Below the pieces are notes generated by a model. The model was given only the letters and a program-made list of their open reading frames with translations, made no database searches and was not told the DNA's origin. The position numbers and the translations under genes were made by a program. This document shows positions 33,665-42,712 of a stretch of DNA of 64,000 nucleotides, piece by piece (the first letter of the stretch is position 1; the number at the start of each line of letters is the position of its first letter). The stretch is from Micromonospora inositola (GTDB taxonomy: Bacteria > Actinomycetota > Actinomycetes > Mycobacteriales > Micromonosporaceae): NCBI RefSeq assembly GCF_900090285.1, contig NZ_LT607754.1, forward strand, positions 4,180,001 through 4,244,000, read 5' to 3'.

Positions 33665-36519
33665 TGAAGAACCGACCCCGAGGCGCCCTGCGCCTCGCCT
33701 CCGCCCTGCTCGCGCCCGGGCTCGCGCTCGCCGCGCTCCCCGCGATCACCAACCCGGCGTACGCCGAGGACGGGTCGCAGGCGCGGGTCCTGACCGATGC
33801 CCAAGCCGCTGAACTCGAGAGTCGGTTCACGGCGGCCCCCTCTGCCCAGAAGGCGGCCGCGCCGAGCGACACCGCCGAACCGCCGGCCGAGCAGCCGCAG
33901 GACGCGGCACCGGTCACCCTCACCGAGGCGTCCGCGCTGGAGACGTACCGGGGGAACGCCGAAACCGCCCCACTCGGCGGCGGCAAGGGCGACTTCCTCG
34001 CCGTGCACAGTCTCGGCCTGATCACCCGTCTCACGACGGGCGGCCAGGCGGTGTGGAAGCGCGACAGCGACTCCCTCTACGCCGACTGGCACGTCAAGCC
34101 GCTGCGGCCGTGGCAGAAGGAGCCGTACCCTGCCCGTATCGCCGTCGGCTACGAGGTCAACAGTCCGTACGCGGACCTGGCCGACCGGGGCTTCGCGCAG
34201 GGCGACCTGACCGGCGACGGGGTGGCTGACGTCGCCTTCACCGCGAAGGTGGGCGCCAGCCCGTATCGCCCGTTCACCTCCCCGGGCTCGCCCCTGACGA
34301 CGGGTAGCTTCGTCACCGTCCTCGACGGGAAGACCGGGGCGACCCTGTGGTCGCAGATCTTCCCCGACGCCCAGCAGGTCGTCCTCGCCGGCAAGACCCT
34401 GCTCGTCGCCGATCAGCCGTCCAACAACTTCGGCGCCGACGAGACGTTGACGACGAAGCTGTACGGCTTCCACTTCACGTTCGGGGACGGGCGACTGACC
34501 CCGGCGGCGACCTGGTCGTACGACACCGGCCAGCGCGACGGCCGGTGGGCCTCGGTCACCACGCTCTCCGACACCGCGGCAGCCCTCTCCTGGTACGTGC
34601 GGAAGACCGACACCGACCCGGCCGCGAGCCAGACAATCGTGATCGACACGGCGAACGGCGCGCCGCGTTGGCAGACCGCCGGCACAATGTACGGGCGGGA
34701 GGCGGTCGTCGACCCGTCCCGGAACCGGCTCGTCGCCGTCGAGCAGTCCGACTACACCGACGGGGTGCGGTACCAGCTGGTCGGCTACGACCTGGCCAAG
34801 GGCACCCGGACCGTGCTCGACGAGCGGGTCAACGCGGTCGCTACCGAGTTGGCGGTCGGCGAGCTGAAGGGCGGCGGCGGCGTCGAGTACGCGGTCGCCG
34901 AAGCCACCTTCGACGACGACTTGGACATCAACGCGGCGACGGTGCGCGGCCTGCGCGGTGACGGCGGGACGGAACTCTGGTCGTACACGGTGAAGCGGGA
35001 CGAGTCGAACGTGCGGGACGGTGACAGCGTCCTCGGCCTGCGGATCGCGAACGGCAAGGCCATCGCCTCGTACGTGACAACCGCGGACAAGGAGCACGCG
35101 GTCAACTCGGGGGGCCGCCGCTACGGCACGATCACCGTGCTCAGCGGCACGGACGGTTCGGTGCGGTGGTCGCAGAAGGGCGTGGTCGCCTCCCCGATCT
35201 ACGCCGAGCCGTACCAGGCCGGCGACGACTGGCTGGTACGCACCATCGACAACGCCCAGAACATCCACCTCTACCGGCTGGACAACGGCACGTCGGCGGG
35301 GCTCGTACCGCTCCTTGCCGACCTGTCGACCGGCATCGCGGTCGATGTGAACGGAGACGGCCGAAAGGACGTGGTGGCCGGCGGCCAGTCCCGCGGCCTG
35401 TGGGCGTTCGACGGTCCGTCGCTGGCCGCGGGCAAGCCACGGGTGCTGTGGCAGGCCACCCTGCCCGGCGCCGTGTACGGCGACATCGTGCTGGGTGACA
35501 CGGACGGTGACGGACGCCGCGACGACCTGGTGGTGGCCGCCGAGACCGCCGCGGTGATCATCGACGCCACCACCGGTCGGGTCAGCGCGACCATCGACCA
35601 GCCGGGGCAGTTCGTCCGCTCGGTGACCGTGGCCGATCTGAACGGCGACGGCGCTGACGACGTGCTCGTGCCGACCGACGCCGTCCGCGCCTACCGGGGT
35701 AGTGGCCGCCAACTGTGGTCCTACGCTCCCCAGGGCACGGGGCCGGTTGCCGTCTCGGACCTGGCGGTGGCCGACGGCCGGGTGCTCGGCTCGTACCAGA
35801 CGGCCTACCAGCGCGAGCCCGCCACGGTCGGGGAGCTGGCTCTGGACGCCCGGACCGGTACGGTCGCCTGGACCGCCAGCCCGGTGTGGACGGGTAGCGA
35901 CCCGAAGATCTACGGTGCGCAGCTCTTCCACGGCGTGTACGCCTCGCCCGCGATCCCGTACGCGGACGGGCATGCGGCAGTGGCCACCTGGATGGTGCGC
36001 GATGAGAACGGCTGGTGGCGGGAGTTCTTCGAGTTCCGCGACGTCCGCACGGGCGGGGTGGTGAAGAGCGCGATCGGTGGTGGAACCTTCACACTCGGCA
36101 ACTGGTTCACCGGCGACGAGGGCCTGATCCTCACCGGAACGGCCTCGCTGCAAACCTTCGGCACGGACGGCAACGACTACCTGATCTACACGCTGCCGAC
36201 CATCCACCGAGCCGGTTTCGCGACCGGTCCCGGTGGGCGCCGGCTGCTCGTCGGTGGGACGGAAGGCGCGTTCTACATCTGGGACTCCGGCGTACTCAAG
36301 GGCGGTCACTACCCGGATCACGAGGCCCGACTGCAGCGGTACGCGACCCAGAACGTACTGATCGCGGACCTCACCGGTGACGGCGTGGACGAGATCGTCG
36401 GCCTGCACAACGAAAACCTCGGGCAGGACCGGATGGCCGAACTGTCCGGCTACCGGTACGACATGGGGGTCGACAACCGGATTCACGGAATGGTGACGGG
36501 CGTCGTGACCAATTCCTGA
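33664..36519 (+). CDS. Secreted FG-GAP/VCBS-repeat beta-propeller protein
   Basis: A 951-residue exported protein (signal peptide about 1-35, ending near PAYAED). The body is built of FG-GAP/VCBS blades with calcium-binding-type Asp motifs: DLTGDGVADVAF, DVNGDGRKDVVAGG, DTDGDGRRDDLVVAAE, DLNGDGADDVLVP and DLTGDGVDEIVGL, between PQQ-like strands (GATLWSQIF, GSVRWSQ, GTVAWTAS). The whole is probably one or two large propellers displayed outside the cell. Its ATG uses the last A of the protease stop codon, so translation is coupled. No catalytic motif is visible. It may be a binding partner, substrate or activator of the protease. Confidence 0.9.
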   Translation: MKNRPRGALRLASALLAPGLALAALPAITNPAYAEDGSQARVLTDAQAAELESRFTAAPSAQKAAAPSDTAEPPAEQPQDAAPVTLTEASALETYRGNAETAPLGGGKGDFLAVHSLGLITRLTTGGQAVWKRDSDSLYADWHVKPLRPWQKEPYPARIAVGYEVNSPYADLADRGFAQGDLTGDGVADVAFTAKVGASPYRPFTSPGSPLTTGSFVTVLDGKTGATLWSQIFPDAQQVVLAGKTLLVADQPSNNFGADETLTTKLYGFHFTFGDGRLTPAATWSYDTGQRDGRWASVTTLSDTAAALSWYVRKTDTDPAASQTIVIDTANGAPRWQTAGTMYGREAVVDPSRNRLVAVEQSDYTDGVRYQLVGYDLAKGTRTVLDERVNAVATELAVGELKGGGGVEYAVAEATFDDDLDINAATVRGLRGDGGTELWSYTVKRDESNVRDGDSVLGLRIANGKAIASYVTTADKEHAVNSGGRRYGTITVLSGTDGSVRWSQKGVVASPIYAEPYQAGDDWLVRTIDNAQNIHLYRLDNGTSAGLVPLLADLSTGIAVDVNGDGRKDVVAGGQSRGLWAFDGPSLAAGKPRVLWQATLPGAVYGDIVLGDTDGDGRRDDLVVAAETAAVIIDATTGRVSATIDQPGQFVRSVTVADLNGDGADDVLVPTDAVRAYRGSGRQLWSYAPQGTGPVAVSDLAVADGRVLGSYQTAYQREPATVGELALDARTGTVAWTASPVWTGSDPKIYGAQLFHGVYASPAIPYADGHAAVATWMVRDENGWWREFFEFRDVRTGGVVKSAIGGGTFTLGNWFTGDEGLILTGTASLQTFGTDGNDYLIYTLPTIHRAGFATGPGGRRLLVGGTEGAFYIWDSGVLKGGHYPDHEARLQRYATQNVLIADLTGDGVDEIVGLHNENLGQDRMAELSGYRYDMGVDNRIHGMVTGVVTNS

Positions 36520-36527
36520 CTTGACAC

Positions 36528-36569
36528 CGCTGATGGGGGCTCCCGCTATGGTGGGAGCCCTCATCAGCG
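36528..36569. promoter_or_regulatory. 17-bp inverted repeat before the BTAD regulator gene
   Basis: CGCTGATGGGGGCTCCC (36528-36544) and GGGAGCCCTCATCAGCG (36553-36569) pair with a single mismatch around an 8-nt loop. TTGACA (36521-36526), a perfect -35, touches the left arm. It lies between the FG-GAP stop and the GTG of the regulator gene. It may be a terminator for the upstream pair or an operator over the regulator's own promoter; both fit. Confidence 0.55.
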
Positions 36570-36582
36570 TAGGGAGATCCAG

Positions 36583-39500
36583 GTGCTGCGGCTGCACCTC
36601 CTCGGCGGGTTCCGGGTCCACCGGAACGACGGGCCACCGCTCGCGGAGCGGTGGCCGCGGCCGAGCGCCCGGACGCTGCTCAAGCTGCTCGCAGTCGCCC
36701 CGGACCATCGCCTCCATCGCGAGGAGGCGATGGAGATCTGCTGGCCGGACGCCGATCCCCAGGCAGCGCTGCGCAGCCTGCGGGTGGCGCTGCACGCCGC
36801 CCGCCGGGCCGTCGAACCGGAACTCGCGCCCCGGGCCACCTCGTCCTACCTGATCGGCGAGGGGGCGCTGCTGCGGTTGGCTCCGCACACCGTATGGATC
36901 GACGCCGACGAAGCCGAACGGCTCGCGGAGGCAGCGCTCACGCACGGCGGCCGAGCAGAACTGATGGCCGCGCTCGACGCGTTCACCGGCGAGCTTCTCC
37001 CCGAGGACCGGTACGCGCCGTGGTCTCACACCCGCCGGGAACGACTGGCCGCGCTGCGGGAAAGGACCCTCCTCGCCCTGGCCGCCGCACATCTTGCGGC
37101 CGGCGCCATCGAGGAAGCGGTGGAGACCGCCGAGCAGGTCCTGGCGGCCTCACCCGCCGAGGAGGACGCCCACCGCATCCTGATCGAGGCGTTCCTCCGG
37201 CAGGGGCTCCGACGCCGGGCCGTACACCAGTACCACCTGTGCCGGGAGGCGCTGGACGCGGAGATCGGGGTTCGGCCGGGCGCCGAGACGGAAGCGCTGT
37301 ACCGCCGAGCCCTCGCCGCGCCGACCTCGGCCGCCCGGTCGGGACAGCCGGCGCTGCCGGCGGCGGTGCGGCTACCACCCGCCCTGCCGCTGCGGGGTCG
37401 CGATGACGTGCTGGCCGAGCTGCTGGAAGTCGACACCCCGCCGGTCCTCCTCGTCACCGGCGAGGCCGGCCTCGGCAAGACGCGCCTCGTTGCCGAGGCG
37501 GCCCGCCGTGCTGCCGAGAAGGGGGCGGCCGTGCTGTGGGGCGCCGGCCACGACGCGGAAGGGCGCCGGCCGTACGGCCCGTTCGCGGAGGCGGTTGAGG
37601 GCTGGCTGGCAGACCGCTCCCTCGAGGAGCGCGCCAGCATGGGCGCGGAGTATCCGGAACTGGCCGGGCTCCTGCCGTTGGGGAGGGTGGAGCCGAGGTC
37701 GTGGCGAAGCCCCGAGGAGGAGCGGGACCGCCTGTTCCAGGCAGCGGCCGCGCTGTTCCAGGAGCTGGCGGCGACTCGGCCGGTGTTGCTGGTTCTGGAC
37801 GACCTTCATGCCGCCGACGCAGGCTCGTTCCAGCTCCTCAGCTATCTCGCGCGGCGGGCACGGGAGAACGGTATGGGTTGGCGGTTTCTCGCCACGCTGC
37901 GCCCCGAGGAGCTGCCGGACTCCGATCCGCGGCGGCACGCGCTGGACATGCTGGTGCGTCAGTCGCTCGCCCGGGCCGTCCAACCGCCCCGCCTGCCCCG
38001 GGAGGCGTGTCTCGAGCTCGCGGCCGACGCGCTGGGCTCCCCGGCCGCTGAAGTCCCCGAACGGGTGTGGGAGCTGTCCCTGGGCAATCCGCTCTTCGCA
38101 CTCGAACTGGCGCGTGCGCTCCGGGACGGGGTCGTGGGCGTTCCGGGAGCACCCGAGGGAATCCGGCAGGTGGTCGCCCAGCGGCTCGGACGACTCGACC
38201 CGACAGCCCGCCGCGTGGTGGACGTGGTCGCGGTGGCGGGTCAGGACGCGGCACTCGCCGAGGTCCTGGACGTCGCCCGGCGCTGCGGGCAGCCACAGCT
38301 GTCGGCGGCCGAGGCGACGGAGGCCGTGGAGGCCGCTGTCGCCGCCTCGGTGCTGGAGGAGCGGCCGGTGGCCGTCGAGGGCCGTCAGGTGGCCGGGCTT
38401 GCCTTCCGCCATCCCCTGATCCGGATGACCTGCTACCAGATGCTGTCGGCGGCCCGGCGGCGGCTCCTGCACTCGGCGTACGCGGAGGCGGTGCTCCGGC
38501 GCCGGCCGGATGCCGTGGACACGCTCGCCGTCCAGTTGACGGGCGCTGACGACCCGCGCGCCACCGGGTATCTGCGGCGGGCAGCGGAACGGGCGGCGGC
38601 GCATCACGCGAACGACACCGCAGACCGCTACTACACGGAGCTCACCGACCGGCTCGACGCGCTCGTCGCCGAATCGGCGCGCGCACGGATGGACCACAGC
38701 GCCGTGCTGCGCCGGATGGGCCGGTTCGAGGATGCGGCCCGGCTGCTCCGCGAGGCTCTGGCGGAGATGGAGCGCCACGGCGACCGGGACGGACGGGTGC
38801 TCGCCGCAGCCCGACTCGCCGAACTCATGGCGAAAACGCGGAGCACGGACGAGGGCCTCCGGCTGCTCGATGCCACTGCGCCCGCTCCCGACACGCCGGC
38901 GGCGACGACGAGCGCCCATCATCTCGCCAGGGCTGTGCTCTGTTTCGTCGCCGGCCGGTACGAGCAGGGAGCGGCGGCCGCGCGGGCGGCGGAAACCGCA
39001 GCGCGGGCGGTGGCCGGCCCGGAGCGGCGGGGACTGCTCGCCCGGGCGCTGGCGATGCGTGCGACGTCCCTGGGCTTGGCCGGTCGTTTCGGGGAGACGG
39101 GCCTGGTCGCGCAACGCGCACTACCGCACGCGAAGGCGTACGGAGATCCGCAGCTACTCGCCCTGGTCCTTTCGGTGCTGCGGGAAACCGCTCTTCGGGC
39201 CGGGCGGTTACGGGAGGCCATCGAAACGGGGCGGCGGGCGTTGGACCTTGCCGAGCGGGCCGGCGATCCGACGGCAACGGTCTTCGAGCGGGCGAACCTG
39301 GCCAAGCTCCATCTGCTGATGGAGGAGACGGCCGAGGCCCGGGACCTGGCGGAGACCGCGGTGCGGGAGACGGGGCCGGGCGTCGGCTGGTGCGTGCCGT
39401 ACGCCCTGGCAGCCCTCACCAGGGTGCGGATCCGGATGGGAATGCCGGGTGCGGGCATGCTCCTGGACGAGGCCGAGCGCGTGGCACGCGCGCAGGGGGA

Positions 39501-39864
39501 CTTTCAGGCCCAGGACGAGGTGCGGTCGGTGCGAGCCGAGTTGGCGTTGCAGGAGGGGCGCCCGGAGGACGCGTTGGCGCTCCTCGCAGACCGACAGCCG
39601 AGGTGGGCGCACCTGATGGCCCGCGCGTGGTTGGCATGCGGGCACGTTCAGGAGGCCGTCGAGGTGGCGGCGGCAGAGGTGGGGCGCGCGGAGCGGGCCG
39701 GGGAGCGGCTTGCGGAGACGGACGCGCGGACGGTGCATGCCGCCGCCTTGGCGGCGCTGGGCCGCGAGCGGGATGCGGCGGACGCTTTTCGACGGGCGGC
39801 CGCCTTGGCAGAAGCCCTTCCCTACCCGGCGGGCTCTCGCCGGCTGGCGTTGGTACGCCGCTGA
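36583..39864 (+). CDS. Large BTAD-AAA ATPase-TPR transcriptional regulator (AfsR/SARP-like)
   Basis: A 1093-residue cytosolic regulator. Residues 1-95 form an OmpR-type winged helix (LRLHLLGGFRVHRNDG, RTLLKLLAVAPDHRLHREEAM). Residues 96-245 are the BTAD helical bundle (YAPWSHTRRERLAALRERTL, GLRRRAVHQYHLCREALDAE). A STAND-type ATPase follows from about 265, with Walker A TGEAGLGKTRLV and Walker B LLVLDDLHAAD. From about 640 there is a TPR-like helical array. Related regulators activate nearby genes after sensing a signal through the ATPase/TPR part. GTG 36583 has AGGGAG 6 nt upstream. Its likely target is the protease operon with SARP-type repeats at 31004-31021 (inference). Confidence 0.92.
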   Translation: MLRLHLLGGFRVHRNDGPPLAERWPRPSARTLLKLLAVAPDHRLHREEAMEICWPDADPQAALRSLRVALHAARRAVEPELAPRATSSYLIGEGALLRLAPHTVWIDADEAERLAEAALTHGGRAELMAALDAFTGELLPEDRYAPWSHTRRERLAALRERTLLALAAAHLAAGAIEEAVETAEQVLAASPAEEDAHRILIEAFLRQGLRRRAVHQYHLCREALDAEIGVRPGAETEALYRRALAAPTSAARSGQPALPAAVRLPPALPLRGRDDVLAELLEVDTPPVLLVTGEAGLGKTRLVAEAARRAAEKGAAVLWGAGHDAEGRRPYGPFAEAVEGWLADRSLEERASMGAEYPELAGLLPLGRVEPRSWRSPEEERDRLFQAAAALFQELAATRPVLLVLDDLHAADAGSFQLLSYLARRARENGMGWRFLATLRPEELPDSDPRRHALDMLVRQSLARAVQPPRLPREACLELAADALGSPAAEVPERVWELSLGNPLFALELARALRDGVVGVPGAPEGIRQVVAQRLGRLDPTARRVVDVVAVAGQDAALAEVLDVARRCGQPQLSAAEATEAVEAAVAASVLEERPVAVEGRQVAGLAFRHPLIRMTCYQMLSAARRRLLHSAYAEAVLRRRPDAVDTLAVQLTGADDPRATGYLRRAAERAAAHHANDTADRYYTELTDRLDALVAESARARMDHSAVLRRMGRFEDAARLLREALAEMERHGDRDGRVLAAARLAELMAKTRSTDEGLRLLDATAPAPDTPAATTSAHHLARAVLCFVAGRYEQGAAAARAAETAARAVAGPERRGLLARALAMRATSLGLAGRFGETGLVAQRALPHAKAYGDPQLLALVLSVLRETALRAGRLREAIETGRRALDLAERAGDPTATVFERANLAKLHLLMEETAEARDLAETAVRETGPGVGWCVPYALAALTRVRIRMGMPGAGMLLDEAERVARAQGDFQAQDEVRSVRAELALQEGRPEDALALLADRQPRWAHLMARAWLACGHVQEAVEVAAAEVGRAERAGERLAETDARTVHAAALAALGRERDAADAFRRAAALAEALPYPAGSRRLALVRR

Positions 39865-39943
39865 GGGCGGATGACCGAGAGCTCGGGGTCAGGGACGGAG
39901 CGTCAGCCGCTCAAGACCAGGCAGCCGGCACGGGTCGATATGG

Positions 39944-40627
39944 TCAACGGGCCAGCCCAGCGATGAGGTTGACACCACCCGCCACGATCACCACGCCGAA
40001 TACGTACGACAGGATGGCATGGGAGAGCACGGTGCCCCGGATCCGAGGGTCGCTGATGGCCGTGTCGGAGACTTGGTAAGTCATGCCGATCGTGAAAGAG
40101 ACGTAGGCCAGGTCGCGGTAGGTAGGCCCCCCTGGCACGGACTCGCCGCCGAAACCGATGCCCCCGGCCGTCGACCCGAAATGCAGGTCGGCGTAGCGCA
40201 GTGTGAAGACCGTGTGGACAATGGTCCACGACAGCAGGACGGTCAGCGTTGCGACGCCGATGAGCAGTATCCGCATTGAGCCGCTCTGCCGGCCGGCAAG
40301 GCTGAGGGTGAAGCCGACCCCCAGCAGGCTGGTGACGCCTGCCCCTACCAGCAGCACGGCGGCGGTTCCCCGCGTCTCGTCCTCACGTCTGGCGAGCAGC
40401 GCGGTATGCGAGCCGTCTGCTCGGACAATGATCGGCCAGACCGTGATGAGGAAGGTGAGCGCAGCGGTGTCCCAGCCCCCAACCGCGGCCAACTCCCAGG
40501 CCATGAAGGGCAGGAGCGCGAGAGCGACGATCAGCCCGATGGAGGCGACGATGACGGCTCGCCGCAGGGCGGGGGCGTGCCAGCCCAACGAGCGGTGATA
40601 CAACGTCTTCGTGGGGATACCTTTCAT
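39944..40627 (-). CDS. DUF1345 integral membrane protein
   Basis: A 227-residue membrane protein with about six helices: AVIVASIGLIVALALLPFMA, TAALTFLITVWPIIV, TAAVLLVGAGVTSLLGVG, ILLIGVATLTVLLSWTIVHT and a C-terminal LSYVFGVVIVAGGVNLIAGL. The DUF1345 hallmarks are visible: WTIVHTVFTLRYADLHF and DLAYVSFTIGMTYQVSDT. Start taken at ATG 40627 (MKGIPTKTLYHRS) with a weak GGAG upstream; ATG 40666 in the same frame is possible. The function of the family is unknown. It lies next to a decayed FUSC fragment. Confidence 0.88.
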   Translation of the reverse strand: MKGIPTKTLYHRSLGWHAPALRRAVIVASIGLIVALALLPFMAWELAAVGGWDTAALTFLITVWPIIVRADGSHTALLARREDETRGTAAVLLVGAGVTSLLGVGFTLSLAGRQSGSMRILLIGVATLTVLLSWTIVHTVFTLRYADLHFGSTAGGIGFGGESVPGGPTYRDLAYVSFTIGMTYQVSDTAISDPRIRGTVLSHAILSYVFGVVIVAGGVNLIAGLAR

Positions 40628-40780
40628 CGTCCGAGTGTCTCCGACCGCATCGCATGGTGCGCTCATGGCCCGCGCAGCGAACCCCGTGGTTATCTGGATG
40701 GTCCACTGAGGGATCTAGTAATCGTTGTGCCTCTGCGCCCGTCGAGCCGTGCGACCCGACTGCACGGTCCGCTCGACAGC

Positions 40781-40864
40781 AGCTGCCCGAGGGCGGATCG
40801 TGCCGACGGCCACGCTGTGCGCGAAGATCGGTGGGGGCGGCCCAGGACCTCATACGCCAGCCCG
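40781..40864 (-). pseudogene. Fragment of a FUSC-family gene (cassette copy 1)
   Basis: About 85 bp match the N-terminal coding part of the two intact FUSC genes (49314-50477 and 52331-53494). In shifting frames it reads GLAYEVLGRP and then PIFAHSVAVGTI, against GLAHDVLGRPAPIFAPSAAVGTI in the intact copy. It is joined directly to the 3' end of the first LtrA gene, so all of the rest of the FUSC gene has been deleted. It is evidence that cassette copy 1 once had the same LtrA-FUSC layout as copies 2 and 3. Confidence 0.75.
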
Positions 40865-42049
40865 CTAACCGGGTGGTGACGGCTGCTCGGAGGGGCGTCT
40901 TCGAGCGCGGACCGCGTCGGCTACGGCGACGCCGGCGAGGATGAGGGCGGCGGTGGTGGCTACCGCGAGCGGCGGCACCAGCGTCATCGCGGGGGTGAGG
41001 GCGATGAGGGCGAGTGCGCCGATCACGCGGGAGCGGGACACGCGGCCGAACACCGCGTACTCGAAGATGGCCCGTCCGGCGAGGAACAGGGCGGGTCCGG
41101 CGAGGATGACGGCGATCCAGGCCGGGTTCGGGTGTCCGAGCGGGTGCGTGATGACGAGTTCGTCGCCGACGGCGATGGTGACGATGCCGGCGGCCATGAT
41201 CACGTGGGCGTAGACCGTCGCGATAGCAACGCGGTTCAGGTTGGTGGTCGCTGTGATGGCGTCGGCCAGCAGTGCTCCGGCGCGGTGGATGTAGATGCGC
41301 CACAGCAGTGCCGTGGTGGCGAACGCCACCAGGGCCGCGGCGCTGCGGTCAGCTCCGAACTCGCCTTCGCCGAATGTCAGTCCGGTCACCAGGATCGGCT
41401 CGCCGAGCGCGACGATGAAGAACTGCTGGAACCGCTCGGCCACGTGCTCTGGGGAGGCCACGATCTCGAATCGACGCGCGCCGCCGCGGCCCAGCCTCGG
41501 CGTGGGGAAGCCGAGTGCGATCCCCGCGTACTCCACGCCCGCCGCCGTCAGCCACAGCGCTCCACGCACCCAGCCGGTTAGGAGCGCACCCGCGATCCAT
41601 GCCGGCGAAGCCACGCCGACCCAGAACAGTATTCGCACCGCGCTGGGCCGCACCTCGTGGCCACGCAAAAAGTAGATGGCGATAGCGAGGCCACCAAGCC
41701 GGAGGGCGAGGTACGCCCCTATGAAGGCCAGGCCCCGCCGACCGAACGCCTCAGGCGCCGCAGCCGCCATCACGAGGGTGCCGAAAATGATCGGCATGGT
41801 GAACAGCTGTACCAGCGGATGCTGCGGGTCGAACAGGTCCGTAAACCTCGCCGTAGAGACCCAGACATGCATCATGGCGAACAGCAACACCAGTGTCTGG
41901 AACGCGCCAGTCCAGCTCAGATGCTCCAGCAGGTGCTGCGAGAGCCGGACGAAGGCGAGGACGAACACCAGGTCGGAGAAGAGTTCCAGGAATGCCGCCC
42001 GCGGCTGCTCGGGTCTTCGCAGCAGTACGCGCAACCTACCCGTCGTCAT
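40865..42049 (-). CDS. LtrA-family membrane protein, copy 1
   Basis: A 394-residue integral membrane protein of the low-temperature-requirement A family, with about ten helices. Signature motifs: AAFLELFSDLVFVLAFVRLS near residue 18, HVWVSTARFTDLFDP, IALGFPTPRLGRGG, ERFQQFFIVALGEPILVTG and TTALLWRIYIHRAG. The role of LtrA proteins is not established. Start is the MTTG ATG at 42049, the only start shared in position and frame by all three paralogues here; no clear Shine-Dalgarno precedes it. It is one of three paralogues within 14 kb. FELFFD is the commoner form of the first motif; here it is FLELFSD. Confidence 0.92.
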   Translation of the reverse strand: MTTGRLRVLLRRPEQPRAAFLELFSDLVFVLAFVRLSQHLLEHLSWTGAFQTLVLLFAMMHVWVSTARFTDLFDPQHPLVQLFTMPIIFGTLVMAAAAPEAFGRRGLAFIGAYLALRLGGLAIAIYFLRGHEVRPSAVRILFWVGVASPAWIAGALLTGWVRGALWLTAAGVEYAGIALGFPTPRLGRGGARRFEIVASPEHVAERFQQFFIVALGEPILVTGLTFGEGEFGADRSAAALVAFATTALLWRIYIHRAGALLADAITATTNLNRVAIATVYAHVIMAAGIVTIAVGDELVITHPLGHPNPAWIAVILAGPALFLAGRAIFEYAVFGRVSRSRVIGALALIALTPAMTLVPPLAVATTAALILAGVAVADAVRARRRPSEQPSPPG

Positions 42050-42125
42050 CAACCGCCCATTTCTGCCGTTTCTGTCCGCCTTAACCGTAGTCGTACCATG
42101 CGTTGGGCCTTGAACGTTGCCGACA
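42050..42125 (-). repeat. Conserved LtrA leader block, copy 1
   Basis: About 76 bp directly upstream of the first LtrA gene are repeated upstream of the other two (51893-51970 and 54919-54996). Shared elements include the GGTACGACTACGGT-like core and tandem CAGAAACGG units just before the ATG. Copy 1 is one base shorter than copy 2 in the middle, so the block is not conserved as coding sequence. Probably promoter or 5' leader. Confidence 0.6.
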
Positions 42126-42187
42126 CAGAAGCCGCGCACAGCGACTACTGCCCGGGGGCAGCCCTTCCTGCCCACCGGCCAGCGGGG

Positions 42188-42500
42188 CTCCGACGAGGCC
42201 GCCCAGCTCGGCGGCGAGCAGCACGCTGACCAGCACGGTCAGTGGGTTGAGCTGGACCGTGTGGGACATGATGACCGGTTGCAGCAGGTGGTTCTCGACC
42301 TGCTGGTAGATCACGAAGAAGACCAGCACGATCACCCGGCGGTGGGGGAGTGCAGGAAGCCGGCGCCGCCCGCGGCGATGGCGCCGAGGGTCGCCCCCAC
42401 CAGGGGGATCAGGTGGGCGATGGCGACCAGCAGGGCGATCACGGCGGCGAACGGCACGCCGGTGAGCGCGAGCGATGGACCGGCCGTCGGCGTCGCTCAC
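42188..42500 (-). pseudogene. Internally deleted AI-2E-family permease gene (cassette copy 1)
   Basis: This stretch matches both ends of the intact AI-2E gene at 55341-56549. The first codons (MSDADGRS, against MSDADDRS) are fused to the last third, including VIVLVFFVIYQQVENHLLQPVI and LNPLTVLVSVLLAAELGGL. About 650 bp of the middle are missing, and a one-base loss in the CACCCGGCGG stretch near 42332 shifts the frame. The 3' end is also truncated and fused to the leader of LtrA copy 1. It cannot make a functional permease. It shows that copy 1 of the cassette derives from a copy-3-like arrangement. Confidence 0.85.
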
Positions 42501-42712
42501 CGGGCGCAGTTACCCGCTGCGAAGCGGACGAAACGCTGACCGACAACCCCCTCGACGGCACACTCATCGGTGCCGACGCCGGATCACGAAAAGTGAGAGC
42601 CGGATGTCCGGCGTCAGCATCTCCACTACGGATCAGTTTCGGGATGGTGGGGGAGGGGCCTCCGGCTGGGCAGTCTGGTGAGGGATGGCGGCGGCGGATA
42701 CGGCGGTGTGAC

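Noticed and set aside
33331..37092. 1253-codon minus-strand frame across the protease, FG-GAP and regulator genes
   Set aside because: It crosses three genes whose plus-strand frames have clear domains and ribosome-binding sites, so it is an antisense artefact.
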